NCBI GenBank assembly: GCA_943736015.1
Contig: OX031064.1
Coordinates: 30,565,361 to 30,629,360 of the forward strand
Reading direction: 5' to 3'
DNA from: Tridacna crocea
Taxonomy: Eukaryota; Mollusca; Bivalvia; Cardiida; Cardiidae
DNA: 64,000 nt
This document shows, one piece after another, positions 30,382-41,504 of this stretch; the stretch's first letter is position 1, and every line of letters starts with the position of its first letter. The position numbers were made by a program, and so were the translations under genes. The notes beneath the pieces were generated by a model. It searched no databases, was not told the DNA's origin, and saw only the letters and a list, made by a program, of their open reading frames with translations.

Positions 30382-30571
30382 AAGATTTAATTCTTGTTTC
30401 TTTTGGTAAAGAATTCAAGGGTAAAAAATTTAGGAATGTCTGCTCATGTTACATAGCCAGGTTTCACAGAAAATGGGTCACTTTATCTATCTAAGTAGGC
30501 TTATCAGCACATTCTGCAAACATACCAGTGATAAGGTATTGTTCACTAGGATATAACCACAATAAAGTACT

Positions 30572-30805
30572 TTAACCCATAACCAAATGACAAAATATTG
30601 GCCTTACCGAATGGAAAGCATTCGCAGACAACGTTAACAAAATAAAAGTGACTGAAAATTTGAAATTTGTTTTGTGAAGGGTAGAAAACATTGTGGGAAA
30701 AGGAGAAAATGCTGATTACCAGCATTTTCTCCTTTTCCCACAATGTTTTCTAAAGGCTTCTTTCTCAGGGCCCTCAAAAGTAAAGATCGTGTGGTAATGG
30801 GTTAA
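30572..30805 (-). mobile_element. T229 MITE
   Basis: TTAA both ends, ATAACC/ATTACC type. Palindrome nearly perfect with centre gctgattaccagc. Another left end (ttaaccctttacaagac) starts at the right TTAA and stops after about 25 bp. Confidence 0.9.
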
Positions 30806-30879
30806 CCCTTTACAAGACATTATTATTACAATGAAGCTGCAGAAAAACTCAATGTTACATGTTACATTTCATGCTTTCC

Positions 30880-31151
30880 GGTAGGATATTGAGAAATAGC
30901 AGTGAAAATATTTTTCGATCTTACACTGGTACTACCAGTGAAAATACCGATTTTCACCTTCTTGATGCCCAGGTAAATTGCGCGTTTCTCACAACCAGAT
31001 GGGAAATATGACGTCATTTACCTTACATTTCTCACGCTTAATGTAATATTGTAATGCATTTCTATGCGGGAGGGGTACGCAACAGGGAATAACGGAAAAG
31101 AATTTCACTGGATTTTGATAAAGCTCCTCCTAGAAAGGGTTAAAAGCATGA
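30880..31151. other. Flank of foldback element I
   Basis: Contains 'cagtgaaaatatttttcgat' and its near-inverse 'accagtgaaaataccgattt' plus 'tgacgtcatttacctt'. Possibly part of a larger element that includes 31152-31331. Confidence 0.4.
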
Positions 31152-31331
31152 AATAAATAGAATATTTGTTTTTTTTTCAGTGAAAGATCAAAATTTATTT
31201 CATCTCATGAACACCATCAGTAATATTTTCACTCATGGCTGTGCCACTCGTGAAAATATTACCGATGGTGTCCACTCGATGAAATAAATTTCGATCTTTC
31301 ACTGAAAAAAACAAGTATCCTCTATATATTT
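31152..31331. mobile_element. Foldback element I, about 180 bp
   Basis: Two arms of about 80 nt pair closely: 'tttcagtgaaagatcaaaat' at the left mirrors 'atttcgatctttcactgaaa' at the right, 'gaacaccatcagtaatattt' mirrors 'aaatattaccgatggtgtcc'. A few bases (ggctgtgcc) form the loop. Confidence 0.8.
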
Positions 31332-31399
31332 ACCGATGAGTACCATAGCCAGTCTACAGCCTCTTATCCTTCTTCATAACTAACATGAAACTTTTGAAC

Positions 31400-31568
31400 T
31401 GACGGTAAAATCCAAGACTTGGCTATTTCAAAGGTTATTTTGGCGGAAAGATATTGTATTATTGGATAGTGTAGAGTCAAGATCAACCTGCACATTCTGT
31501 GTCATCTGATCTTGATATTCACTGTCTGCAAAAGGTCCTTGAGTCAGGTTTAGCAGCCTAAGTGTTAA
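31400..31568 (-). mobile_element. T211 element, minus, in a head-to-head pair
   Basis: 'gtgtagagtcaagatcaacc', 'ctgtctgcaaaaggtccttg', 'agcagcctaagtgttaa'. Shares TTAA (31565-31568) with the next copy. Confidence 0.65.
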
Positions 31569-31779
31569 CCCATAGCAGTCTAAGCGCGACCCACTGACCT
31601 TTTGCAGACAGGGTAGGTCAAGATCAGACTGCATATAAGGTGCAATCTGATCTTGGTTCAACACGATTTGATATGGAGATAATAATTATTGCCCAAAACG
31701 TAAGTTTGAAATAGCAACATTTCCGTTTTTACTATCGAATTGAAAATATATCTTGAGTTATTTAGCAAGATAAGGGTAA
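31565..31779 (+). mobile_element. T211 element, plus, in a head-to-head pair
   Basis: 'ttaacccatagcagtctaag', 'gaccttttgcagacagggta', 'gatcaagatcagac'-like core, ending 'gcaagataagggtaaa' with the right TTAA decayed. Confidence 0.7.
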
Positions 31780-31869
31780 AAGAAGGAAGTTGCCCAGATC
31801 AGCTGAATAGCCTATACAAAAACATCAATGTCACACAATATTTACTGACGAGTTTGGGGTTACAGACCT

Positions 31870-32036
31870 TAAAGGTAGTAGCTTAAATGATGGAATTTGC
31901 ATGTTTTAGGATAGAAAACATAGTGGAATAAGGCGAAAAATGCTAGTAACCAGTACTGTCTCCTTTTCCCTCAATATTTTCAAAATGTTTCTTTCTCAGG
32001 CTGCTTACAGCTCGAGACTGTATGGTAAAGAGTTAA
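31870..32036 (-). mobile_element. T229 MITE, left part missing
   Basis: 'gcttaaatgatggaatttgc', hairpin gctagtaaccagtac, right end ATGGTAAAGAGTTAA. Confidence 0.7.
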
Positions 32037-32243
32037 ACAAGGAAGTAAAACGGTCTTTGTTGCATAATGTATAACCACATCCTGCAAGTGACATCAATTT
32101 TAAAGGTAATCAGATAAATATGAAGGTGTTTTGAATTCAGGCAATTTCTCTCCAATTTTCCAGACAGAAAAAAAAGATACATGTGAAGAAAATCTGTTAT
32201 CAGAGCATTTGCAACATCTCCAGCATTTGGCAACCATTTTCTC

Positions 32244-32472
32244 TTAACCCTTTACCAAACAAACCTGGTTTTTACGACCCGGAGATAGAAAGCCTTTTGA
32301 AAATATTGTGGAAAAAGCAGAAAATGCAGGTAACCAGGATTTTCTCCTTTTCCCACATTGTTTTCTATCCTGCTGGAAACAAATTTCAATTTTTGAGTTA
32401 CATTTAATTTGTCATCAGCATGTGTTTTCAATTTTGACCATTCTAAAATTTTGGTGTTTGGTAAAGGGTTAA
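32244..32472 (+). mobile_element. T229 MITE, 229 bp, sharing TTAA with a T211
   Basis: TTAACCCTTTACCAAACAAA to TTTGGTAAAGGGTTAA. The right TTAA is the first TTAA of the T211 at 32469. Arms have single changes (gtggaaaaagcag). Confidence 0.9.
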
Positions 32473-32679
32473 CCCTTAGCCTGCTTAGGGCGACTCACTG
32501 ACATTTTGTGGACAGTGTAGATCAAGATCAAACTACACAGAATATGCAGTCTGATTTGGGATCTACACTGTCCAATTGGAATATATTTTCCATCACAAAA
32601 TAACTTTGAACAAGCATCATTCATGATTTTATACCTACTTGAAAGTTTCCAATTAGTTATTTAACAGGATAAGGGTTAA
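32469..32679 (+). mobile_element. T211 TTAA element (reference), 211 bp
   Basis: TTAA + CCCTTAGCCT at the left; inverse of CCCTTATCCT + TTAA at the right. Core palindrome: 'gtgtagatcaagatcaaact' against 'gtctgatttgggatctacac'. No ORF. Ends resemble T229 in starting CCCTT after TTAA, consistent with use of a related TTAA transposase. Confidence 0.8.
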
Positions 32680-32694
32680 AATCATTATTTCAGC

Positions 32695-32905
32695 CCTTAT
32701 CTTTCTTCCCGAATGACAAAACTTTACTCTGGTCGACTGTTACAAAGCAGCCCCAAATCAGATGGAACTTGCTCTTCATGAGGTAGAAAATATTGTGGAA
32801 AAAGGAGAAACTGCTAATTACCAGCCTTTTCACTATTTCCTGCTTTTTTTCCCAAAATCTTTCTTTGTGATAGTTGTTAAAATGTTTATTATGAGGTACA
32901 GTTGA
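32695..32905 (-). mobile_element. Decayed T229
   Basis: 'gaatgacaaaactttactct', 'gtagaaaatattgtggaaaa', 'tgctaattaccagccttttc' occur in order; right end decayed. Confidence 0.55.
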
Positions 32906-33102
32906 CCATTTACCAGACAACATGTTTACGAAATTTTTGGCTAGTTCATGTTGAAAGTATCTGCAGACAACAAATAACTTCCAATACAGAACACCATTAA
33001 TGTTACGGCAGTTTGTTTACAGAGGAGATACATGGTGACAAGTACAAGTTTCTGTAATGAGCAGACAGGATTTATTTCCCTTGATCAGCATTTTGTGTAA
33101 GC

Positions 33103-33331
33103 TTAACTCTTAACCAAAAGGCGAATTTATAGAGTGGTTCAAATTAAAAGTATTTGCAGACAATAAAATAAAAGTGACTGAAAATTTGAAATTTGTATCA
33201 AAGAGGAGAGAAAACATTGTGGGAAAAGGACAAAAAGCTGGTTACCAGCAGTTTCTCCTTTTCCCACAATGTTTTCAAAAGACTTCTTTCTCAAGGTCGT
33301 CAAAAGTCGCCATTGTATAATAAAGGGTTAA
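33103..33331 (-). mobile_element. T229 MITE, 229 bp
   Basis: TTAA both ends. Stem has one paired-looking change near the centre (aaaagctgg / ccagcagtttc leaves one mismatch). Confidence 0.9.
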
Positions 33332-33334
33332 TGC

Positions 33335-33700
33335 TGTCTTTGCATGTCACATTCTTCGAAGATTCGACTTGTCTGTGAAGATTCGACTTGTCTGTGAAGA
33401 TTCGATTTGTCTGCTATGACACACATTACTATCCCATAAACATGGGAAAAGCAGGTCTTATACATTAGTTATTACCCAAAACTTTAATAAATGGTTGGTG
33501 CATAGGTCACATGCTAGCTGATCATAGCTGAATTAATAGTACCAGGTGGCATTTTACTGAGTCAATGTTAAGTTCATTTTGAAGTTCAAACTAATTGTTC
33601 TTGTTCTGGAAAGTGGTCTGGTTCTGTACCCAGACTGCCCAATAGATGCTTATTTAAAGAATGCCATGTAATGGAGGATAATGGGTAGCTTCATACATAT
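33335..33700 (+). repeat. Dispersed repeat E, copy 2
   Basis: 'gcatgtcacattcttcgaag' at the left; 'gctgatcatagctgaattaa' and 'gtctggttctgtacccagac' at the right match copy 1. The middle differs. Confidence 0.65.
33353..33411. repeat. Tandem repeat, 20-bp unit, three copies
   Basis: 'gaagattcgacttgtctgt' repeats three times at exact 20-bp spacing inside repeat E. Confidence 0.9.
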
Positions 33701-33789
33701 AGTCTGCCATGAACTATAAATAAGTGAAGCCCACAGCAATCGTATTCTATAGCAGGTCAAAGTTATATCAACTTCTCCGACTTGACTGT

Positions 33790-34040
33790 CGAAAACTTTC
33801 AGACTGAAGGTACACCTATCCATGCGTTTCTAGAGTTTCTTATACCAGTACTTTCCACAATTTTCTTTCCAAGCCGCTGGCTGCTTTCCCAGATGATCAT
33901 CATCATCGAAACAATGGTAAGTAGCGGGAGAGGAATGAATCCTGTCACAGGGACTATCATCAATTCTCAGAAAGAAATTGGCCGAGCCAGGGGTTGGAGC
34001 CAGCCTACATGCTACCAAATGAGCTACTGGGGCTAAGATA
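33790..34040 (-). mobile_element. SINE-1, minus strand, with tRNA-like head
   Basis: Minus strand starts 'gccccagtagctcatttggt', has B-box-like 'ggctccaacccctgg', then 'attgatgatagtccctgtga', 'cagccagcggcttggaaaga' and 'catggataggtgtacc'. A tail could not be delimited. Confidence 0.7.
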
Positions 34041-34204
34041 ACTTATCTGACAGAGGTTCAACAAACAACTAATCAACTCCTTACAAAATGACAAATATTT
34101 GGCTTTTCTAACTTGAAAGCATTTACAGACGACAACTTCAATATCAATATAAATGAGCTTGTAAGGTCTAGTGCCCCGAACTCTCATATTAATCTTTGGC
34201 ACCA

Positions 34205-34275
34205 TAGCTGAAAACGATGACTTTTGCAGATGGGACAGATCAAGATCAGACTGCACAGAACCTGCTTGTTTAATC
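34205..34275. mobile_element. T211 core fragment
   Basis: 'gacttttgcagatgggacag' and 'atcaagatcagactgcacag' only. Confidence 0.45.
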
Positions 34276-34468
34276 AAGACTATACAATCAAAATCGTTGT
34301 ATGTCAATGAATTGTATCAATAACCGTCATACGAGGTCAAGTTTATTCATTTGGCACTGAGAGAGTTAAAAGACAGAAGCTGCCAAAATTTAATAGCTTT
34401 TACAAAAACATCAATGTTACATGATATTTACCAATAGGTAGCAAGTCTACAGCCCCCAACTCTCATAT

Positions 34469-34727
34469 TTAACCCATTACCACACAATCCATACTTTTGA
34501 CGCCCCTGAGAAAAAAGCATTTAGAAAACATTATGGGAAAAGGAGAAAATGCTGGTAACCAGCATTTTCTCCTTTTTCCACAATGTTTTCTACCTTTCAC
34601 AAAACAAAAATTAAATTTTCAGTCACTTTTATTTCAAATTTTCAGTCACTTTTATTTTGTCATCTGCAAAATTTAATGCTTTCAATTTGGACTAGTCTTA
34701 AAATATTGTCATTTGGTTATGAGTTCA
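34469..34727 (+). mobile_element. T229 MITE with a 25-bp internal duplication
   Basis: 'aattttcagtcacttttatt' occurs twice in tandem (near 34613 and 34637). Ends CCCATTACCACACAATCC and 'catttggttatgagttc'. Confidence 0.87.
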
Positions 34728-34739
34728 GTATTGTAGACC

Positions 34740-34867
34740 TGTTCTCTGATGAGGGAGAGAACCTCTGGGAATACTAGTTACGAACATTTTCTCCTTTTCC
34801 CATGATATTTTCAAAAGTCTTCTTTAGCAAGGTTGTTAAAAATTGGGATTCTGTAGAAAAGGGTTCA
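34740..34867 (-). mobile_element. T229 right-half fragment
   Basis: 'tgggaatactagttacgaac', right arm 'attttctccttttcccatga', then 'gggattctgtagaaaagggt'. Confidence 0.6.
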
Positions 34868-35138
34868 GCCAATTTGTAGAGAATTCCAACTTGAGGTATT
34901 GACAAGGAAAATTTCAAAAGATTTTCAATATTTAACAGTTGTGTTTCTTTGAAATCAAATTCTTCAAAGTAACTCTGAAGAGCACCACTGCAGGTCCATT
35001 TCGGATGATCAAAACTGGATAAGTGCTTTCAGAGAGGATGTCTGAAATAAATCTTAACTCTTATCAGGGTGAATAACTAAAATGAAATTTTCATTTTGAT
35101 ACTTAAAACTCAGAGATTGCTATTTCAAATATTCTATT

Positions 35139-35367
35139 TTAACGCTTTACCAGACAACAAAATTCTAGACTGGTCCAAATTGAAAGCATTTACAGACAAC
35201 AAAATGAACATAACTCAAAAATTGAAATTTGTTTCCAGCAGGGTAGTAAACATTGTGGGAAAAGGAAAAAATGTTGGTTACCAGCATTTTCTCCTTTTCC
35301 CACAATGTTTTCAAAAGGCTTCTATCTCAGGGTCGTAAAAATCAGGAATTGTTTGGTAAAGACTTAA
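35139..35367 (-). mobile_element. T229 MITE, 229 bp
   Basis: TTAA both ends (TTAACGCTTTACCAGACAAC; TTTGGTAAAGACTTAA). Belongs with the 'ccagcagggtag' subgroup also seen at 20609 and 54817. Confidence 0.9.
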
Positions 35368-35383
35368 TGTTATGTTTTAAGGA

Positions 35384-35545
35384 ATAACATCTTTTTATTG
35401 GACAGTTTAGATCAAAGATCAGACTGCATGTTCTGTGGATTGATAGTTCTTGATGCTTTGACACTGTTCGGCTTCTTTAAAAATAATTTTGACATCGTAT
35501 CCAGGCCTCAGTTTGGTTATTTCTGATACAACTTACACTTAGATA
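35384..35545. mobile_element. T211 fragment
   Basis: 'gacagtttagatcaaagatc' and 'agactgcatgttctgtg' match the core; ends not found. Confidence 0.45.
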
Positions 35546-35691
35546 ATAGCCATGCTCTGTGAAAACGGGGTTTTATGCACCTGCAACAAGATTAGCTAGG
35601 TAATCCATGCAGCCTGACCTCAGGCAAAGCTTATTGCTAATGGTCAATTTCATCCATATTCAAAGACCAGTTGACCTCATGGTTCGGTCGT

Positions 35692-35920
35692 TTAACTCAT
35701 TACCAAATCACAATATTTCAGGCTTGTACGAATCAAAAGCATTTGCAGGCGACAAAATAAAAGTGCCTGAAAATTTGAAATTTGTTTTGGAAAGGGTAGA
35801 AAACATTGTGGGAAAAAGAGAAAATGCTGGTTACCAGTATTTTCTCCTTTTCCCACAATGTTTTCCAAAGGCTTCTTTCTCAGGGTCATCAAAAGTAGGG
35901 ATTATGTGGTAATGGGTTAA
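35692..35920 (-). mobile_element. T229 MITE, 229 bp, ATTACC at both ends
   Basis: TTAACTCATTACCAAATCAC and TGGTAATGGGTTAA. One change per arm (gggaaaaagag; ccagtattttc). Confidence 0.92.
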
Positions 35921-36191
35921 TAGGCAAAATGGTCCTTATAGATTCATGGTCATGATATGGTTTGTTTGGAATAATTCATCGCGGAGATGCATTCAGCCCC
36001 CTTTTGCCACAGCATGGCTCATATATAAAATCTGTGACTCTATCATAAGATTAATGGGACAAGTCTGGAATTAGAACTCAGTACCTCATACCCCTGAAAG
36101 TAATATTTTTCATAGTCTGGTCATGGGTTAAGTTAACTGTGAAATACAGAATCATGGAAACACATGCAATAATTATATTCATTTATTATTG

Positions 36192-37201
36192 TCGAGTGCC
36201 CTAACTGCGCCACTGCCCTAACTCCGCCACCTTTCTTACTTTCATCAAAATCTCGCGTTGTTTCAGAGTGCGCGAGACTTACAGTGCGAAAAGTTTTTAC
36301 AACATCATAGTAAATACATTCCAATGGTTTTCACCCCAAATTGAGATGTAAGCTGATTTTTATTTTGAGTTTTATGTCCTCTCACTGTTTTCCTATATAT
36401 TTTCGTAATGCATTTTTTTTTTTTGTCAAATATCACCTCTAAAGTCACGAAATACAACTGTAAACACGTCTTAGACATTTCATCTGCAAATGTTTACATT
36501 TTATGAATGAAAATCATGTGACAAAACAAATTTTGCTAAGGCCAAGCAAATCTTTATAGATAAGTTTTGGTTCCACGGTCCTTAACCGATATTTGCTTCC
36601 TCCATTTTAATGAAAGCCCAACTCATGAATGATCAGATGAACAAATAAACAATATTCTCATGTTGCACCTAAGAAAGCTTAACACGAAATTTTAGAGAAG
36701 AACATGACAATTAACACGGCCACTATATATTTAATGTACCTTGCGCCACTCTCAGGTACAGGTTACCAAGAAAAGTGCATCCTCAAACAATAACCACTGG
36801 TAAATCACCTTCATTGACGCTACTAGAACTAGTGGAACACATGAAAGCAATGACAAACTCCTGAAGTTATTTATTTTGAAACAACTCAATGTTGAAGTTA
36901 CATTTGTTAAAAAAAATAATAATATTAATTATTTGGCCTAATTTTTCCGAGACTTGTGAGAATTTGTCATGTTACGCCAGGTGGCGGAGTTAAGCACACA
37001 CAAAATGGCGGTTGTTTGTTTGACATGTAGTCAAGTTTGATCAAGTTTTGTAAGTTTAAAATTATTGTACACATGAATTTTGGTAGAGATTGATGGAAAA
37101 AGAACACATTTGACATTTCCATTTATTTTTCTTTTCGTATATTTCCTATTGATATTTTTGTTCCAAGATAAATCTTAGGGTGGCGCAGTTTGGGCACTCG
37201 A
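36192..37201. mobile_element. Non-autonomous DNA element with compound inverted termini, 1010 bp
   Basis: Outer arms of 22 bp (36192-36213 and 37180-37201) match with one mismatch: TCGAGTGCCC then TAACTGCGCCAC against the inverse of GTGGCGCAG then TTTGGGCACTCGA. A second inverted pair lies inside: 'ctaactccgccacct' at 36218-36232 and 'aggtggcggagttaa' at 36980-36993. No transposase; longest ORF 63 codons. I saw no clear target duplication. Superfamily unknown. Confidence 0.75.
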
Positions 37202-38504
37202 GGATATATACCAGAAAATTTTCAGGCAAATTAACTATGCCATAGAACAGGAAAAAAAATCCGTATCTACATACCATGAAATACCATTTCAAATATGGTG
37301 TTACGATGTCATAATGACGTAATGCACCTACTTACTGTATATGTATGTATTCATTTGCATTTGATTGGTCAAATTTCACGCTGTGATATTTGTCCCACAT
37401 TCATGAAAACAAAATAACTGGCTACTACACCATTATTTGCTTTATTTTGTTTACCATTTTAAAAAAAAAAGGCCAATTATTTGCAATATTTTGTCACTGA
37501 AAAGGTGTAGGTATTTAATAACAATCCACAAGCAGAGTTGTCATTTGTTACTCTTACCATACATGTCTGCAACAGGCTAAATGACAAGAATTTTGTCAAA
37601 GCGAGGAAAACATGTTTCGTTACTGTGTAAATGTTTCATGTGTAACATAATAAAGTAGACAAAGAAAATATGATTCAAGGTACATAGTAGGTGCATTTAA
37701 AATGATGAATTTACCTGTATACAATGGAACTATTTTTTCAAGCTTCTTTACTAATCAGAATCTTACACCAATTGTAAATAAATGGCTGCGCCTATGAACA
37801 ATGGCAATTTAAACAAAATTGTAGTCTTACGACAAGAAATTAAGAGTTAAAAAAACCTAAACAACATGAAGCATTGATATAGCGAGGACTCTGGAAAGGA
37901 GATTGGCCATTATACTGTTAAAACAGCCCACCAAATAACCAATTGGTCTTTCTTTCATCTGCGTTTGTGTTGCCGTTTTAAGTTATGGTCATGTGACGAA
38001 AATATCATATGATGACGGACTACTTTCTGAGCCAACTACAGAGGTGAATGGGAATGATCCGTAGTGCAAGAGAGTGATTTAATAAAAGGAACATTATGCT
38101 GTAGTGACTTTCCTGCTGCATGTATTTGCTTCTCCCTGTGAAAGAAAATTAAATTTTTGCACCTTGCTCAAACTTATGTCATGAACAGTACCAAATTTTC
38201 TCACACGGCTGAAAATAACTACAAGCACTAGAAAAGTCACTACAATGTTATATTCTATGGAAACTGATTGCAGCTGCCATTCTGACTGTTGATGAGTGAT
38301 CAAGATTGCCGCTGCAGGTGTTTTACAAACAAGAGCACAGCAACAGTGACAGTTGTAATTGTATTTTCAGAGAAAATTCTGAATTGGTCAAGGGGCATAA
38401 CTGTGTCAAAATATTGTGGGTTTACCTACCTTCATTTTATAGGTTTTGAAAGTCAAAAACTTGCCGAATGTTGAAACAGGTTGATTGATTGGCAATATCT
38501 CCTC
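37202..38504. other. No recognised feature
   Basis: Short ORFs only (up to 69 codons). The phrase 'gagaaaattctgaattggtc' near 38370 resembles 'caggaaaaaattctggttga' at 4044 and 'gattgggaaaaattgtcagg' at 10452, a weak short repeat. Confidence 0.4.
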
Positions 38505-38590
38505 AATATCTCAGACAGTGTGGATCAAAGATCAGACTGCAAGTTCTGTGCAGTCTGATCTTGATCTACCTTGACCATAGGAATGCCTTT
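38505..38590. mobile_element. T211 core palindrome
   Basis: 'gtgtggatcaaagatcagac' and its inverse 'gtctgatcttgatctacctt' around 'gttctgtg'. Termini absent. Confidence 0.55.
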
Positions 38591-38721
38591 CATTTGTGCT
38601 TAGTCGGCGTCAAGTTAAATTGCTTACCAGTGTATGTACCTTCTCATGTATATTTAACTTTCAGAGTAATATTCAGAATTCTAAAAATATACTTACTTAT
38701 ATATGGCCAGCAACACAGGAA

Positions 38722-38944
38722 AAGAGACATTCGAACATTTGCATAAAGTGCCGTCTCGGATCAGGCTACGCTGTCGGCGCAGGCTAACCCGAAACAACAC
38801 TTTCAGTTTCTATGTAATTTTCTGTTTTTTGCAAGTTTACTGAAGCACAAAATCTAATGAAGTCGTAAAGTGCCGTCTCGGATTAGCCAGCACGGACTGC
38901 GTAGGCAGTCCGAGACGACACTTTACGCAAATGTCTGAATGGCC
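38722..38944. mobile_element. Foldback element K, about 220 bp
   Basis: Inverted arms: 'acatttgcataaagtgccgt' then 'ctcgga' at the left; at the right, inverted, 'acatttgcgtaaagtgtcgt' then 'ctcgga'. An additional direct copy 'aaagtgccgtctcggatta' lies inside, with its own GC-rich stem 'gcacggactgcgtaggcagt'. Confidence 0.75.
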
Positions 38945-39211
38945 CAATTCACGTGTTGCACGCCATATTGAACATAAAGGTCAGGATCAGGTTAAATAAC
39001 GTAGACAATACATGTGTATGTCCTTGGCTTCACTGGTATCATACTGATAGACAACAAAATATTCCAAACTGAAAGTATTAGAGATACAGTGCATCCTTAT
39101 AACAAGAGAGAAAACTTTTAAAACTTGAAAGTTTGTAAAATTGCTCAGCTGTGTAAAAACAGACAAATTATTGTTAAATATGTTGTATGGGATATAAAAA
39201 CACAAGGGATC

Positions 39212-39414
39212 AGGATCCATATTCACCAACCATTTTTAAGAACATTCTTAGTCTTATTCTTCAGAATTTCGTCAGTGTGAAAGTTACAGAACTTCTGATT
39301 GGCTTAACCATACAGTTTAGCCAATCAGAAGTTCTGTTACTTTCACTATCAGAAAATCTTGAAGAATAAGACAAAGAATATTGTTCTTAAGAATGGTTGG
39401 TGAATACGGTCCCT
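39212..39414. mobile_element. Foldback element G, copy 2
   Basis: Left 'atattcaccaaccattttta' mirrors right 'aagaatggttggtgaatacg'; centre 'cttctgattggcttaaccat' against 'ttagccaatcagaag'. Same family as 19441-19640. Confidence 0.82.
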
Positions 39415-39656
39415 ATCCTCATACAGAACCAGAAATGACAAGAGGGGTTGCTCTGGAGGCCTCAAAAACATGAAATGCATTTTCTCTCTGTTGTAATCTG
39501 TGCAATCTGGCAGCCATCAGGCACAACATTTGGCATGAAGATACAAGAATGATAATAATTTCATAAAACAAGGATGAAATAAGTTACAAAATGGGTAAAA
39601 ACTGCCTGAAAAACAAGACAAGATGTATCTTTAATTTTAAGACTGCAAATCAATGG

Positions 39657-39724
39657 GTGAGTGCAACACTATCTTAAGTGCCTATACAAAGTATAGGCAC
39701 TTAGGATAGTGTTGCACTCTCCCA
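39657..39724. repeat. Near-perfect palindrome
   Basis: 'gagtgcaacactatcttaag' / 'tgcctatac' folds on 'gtataggcacttaggatagt' / 'gttgcactctc' with one mismatch and a 3-base loop (aaa). Confidence 0.85.
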
Positions 39725-39764
39725 TCGAAATTAAATATGGCTGCAGCGATTAATTTTGTTTCTG

Positions 39765-39890
39765 AGACAAAGGAAAACGATGTTGGAATTGAAGAAAATG
39801 CTGGTAACAAGAATTTTCTCCTTTTCCCACAATGTTTTCTCAAGCACTTGTCTACAGATTTGTTGAAATGCCAGTTAATTTGGTAAAGCT
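39765..39890 (+). mobile_element. Decayed T229 core
   Basis: 'gattgaagaaaatgctggta'-type left arm (gttggaattgaag) and good right arm 'ttttctccttttcccacaat'; no termini. Confidence 0.6.
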
Positions 39891-40096
39891 GTGCATCATT
39901 GCATTTTTTTTTTATAATGTGGAAACTTGATAATTCAAACTATTTCCTTGGTCCCTCTGGCATCTGAAGTACTGGTATGAAATTGCAGTACAAAAACTTT
40001 TGAGTAAATTTGTTCTGGCCGAAAAATCTAATGGCTTTACCAAATCTTTTTAGACTTTTAACCCATTCAGATGTATGATATCCCTACATTCAAACA

Positions 40097-40271
40097 GAGC
40101 TCCGGATAGAGAGAGCAATTTTGATCTCACAACTGAAAACATTAAACCCTATGTTGCGGGTACTCATTAGAATCGTCTCACTGAGACGATTCTAATAAGT
40201 ACACACAACATAGGGTTTGGAAGAGAAATAATGGATTTACAATACCATCACTCCCTCTTATCTGGATCCCT
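40097..40271. mobile_element. Stem element F, copy 5
   Basis: 'cagagctccggatagagaga' and 'ccctcttatctggatccctg' at the ends; centre 'gtactcattagaatcgtctc' faces 'gagacgattctaataagtac' perfectly over most of its length. This is the best stem in the family. Confidence 0.82.
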
Positions 40272-41504
40272 GTTCAAATCCCATGCTCTAGACAACAGCC
40301 TGTCTTCTGGTATAAAGGATGAACACTATAAATTAGATAATAAATTCTGTATTTTATAGAGTTCTCGGTGTTCAGGTTTTATGAAACTTAATCATACATT
40401 GAACAATCTTCTATTACAATTTATTACCAATATTGCATTTCAGTGCCAGAGGCACACATTGCAAACATAATTAAGCGTGCATGGCAAATTTTCTCCTTCA
40501 ACAACAATTTCATCTTCTATATCAGTCAATGACTGCCTTGTTATACAAAATCTATATAGTTTACCCTTCTTGCAGACAATTCTGATTTCAGGGCCCTAAA
40601 CCATGAGACTTTTGAAAGCATTGTGGGAAAAAGGGGAACATTCAGGGTATATATTCATCAATTATTCTTAATATGAAAAAGGCAAAGCCTCAATACGAAC
40701 GATGTGAATGATTTGTGGACTACATACATGTATCTACTATTTCGAATGACGAGCTAGATTCTAGATCTTAAAATCATAGGGATTTGAGATTGAATTCCGG
40801 CTTTGCCATAACAGATTTTGAGCATTGTCAAAAGTAACAGGCATTTTTCTTTCGTAGATTTGTACATGTGAAATAGGGCGAACTGTCCATGGCCGAGACA
40901 GTTCCTTGACAACTTTATTGATTTATGTCCAGAAAAAATAATATGGAATGATTAATGGTTCACATACTTTTAAAGACCATTTTGCTAGAACTTTTCCTCA
41001 CTGCATATAGATCTAGATCAATATAAGAGAGACTGGTTCTTACCAGGAATCAGTGGGTAGGTTGGGAAGACTATCGAGCAGAGTGCTGGTAATAGGAACT
41101 TCAGAAATGCATGGTAGGTGCACCTGCTGCTGTGCAATGAATATACTCAAAGAAGGAGAAAACAAACAGAAACAGAATCTTTCTTTCTTTCATTTCTTTG
41201 TTAGTGCACAGGTCTACCCATGTTTTTTACCTGGAGTTTCTTTAAATCAGAGTGCATAGATTGCTAAAATCACATTATTATGAATCTTTCTTTTTTCACC
41301 CAACCTTTTCTTTGTCACGATATTTTCTGTGAAAAAAAAAACAGCCTGTGCATGACTTAAGAATAGTATGATTAATGATTTATTATTTACTAGCATAGAT
41401 CATAGGGTATAATTATACACAAATAGACGCTTAATAACCTGAAAGTAAGTAAGAGATTAGATAATCTTTACTCATGAAACTGATGATAATTTTTAAGTAA
41501 TCAG
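40272..41504. other. Mostly unrecognised; SINE-1 scraps
   Basis: A T229 left-arm scrap 'ttgaaagcattgtgggaaaa' lies at about 40611. SINE-1 wording occurs in both orientations at 41060-41125 (catggtaggtgcacc) and 41195-41250 (gtgcacaggtctacccatg). Confidence 0.45.

Noticed and set aside
33193-33270. T229 hairpins as Rho-independent terminators or microRNA precursors
   Set aside because: The DNA is eukaryotic, so bacterial terminators do not apply. The stem has almost no loop and the copies are dispersed, so a microRNA call would need small-RNA data.
33782-34036. 84-codon ORF
   Set aside because: It is SINE-1 sequence read on the opposite strand; similar ORFs recur at 63529-63822 for the same reason.
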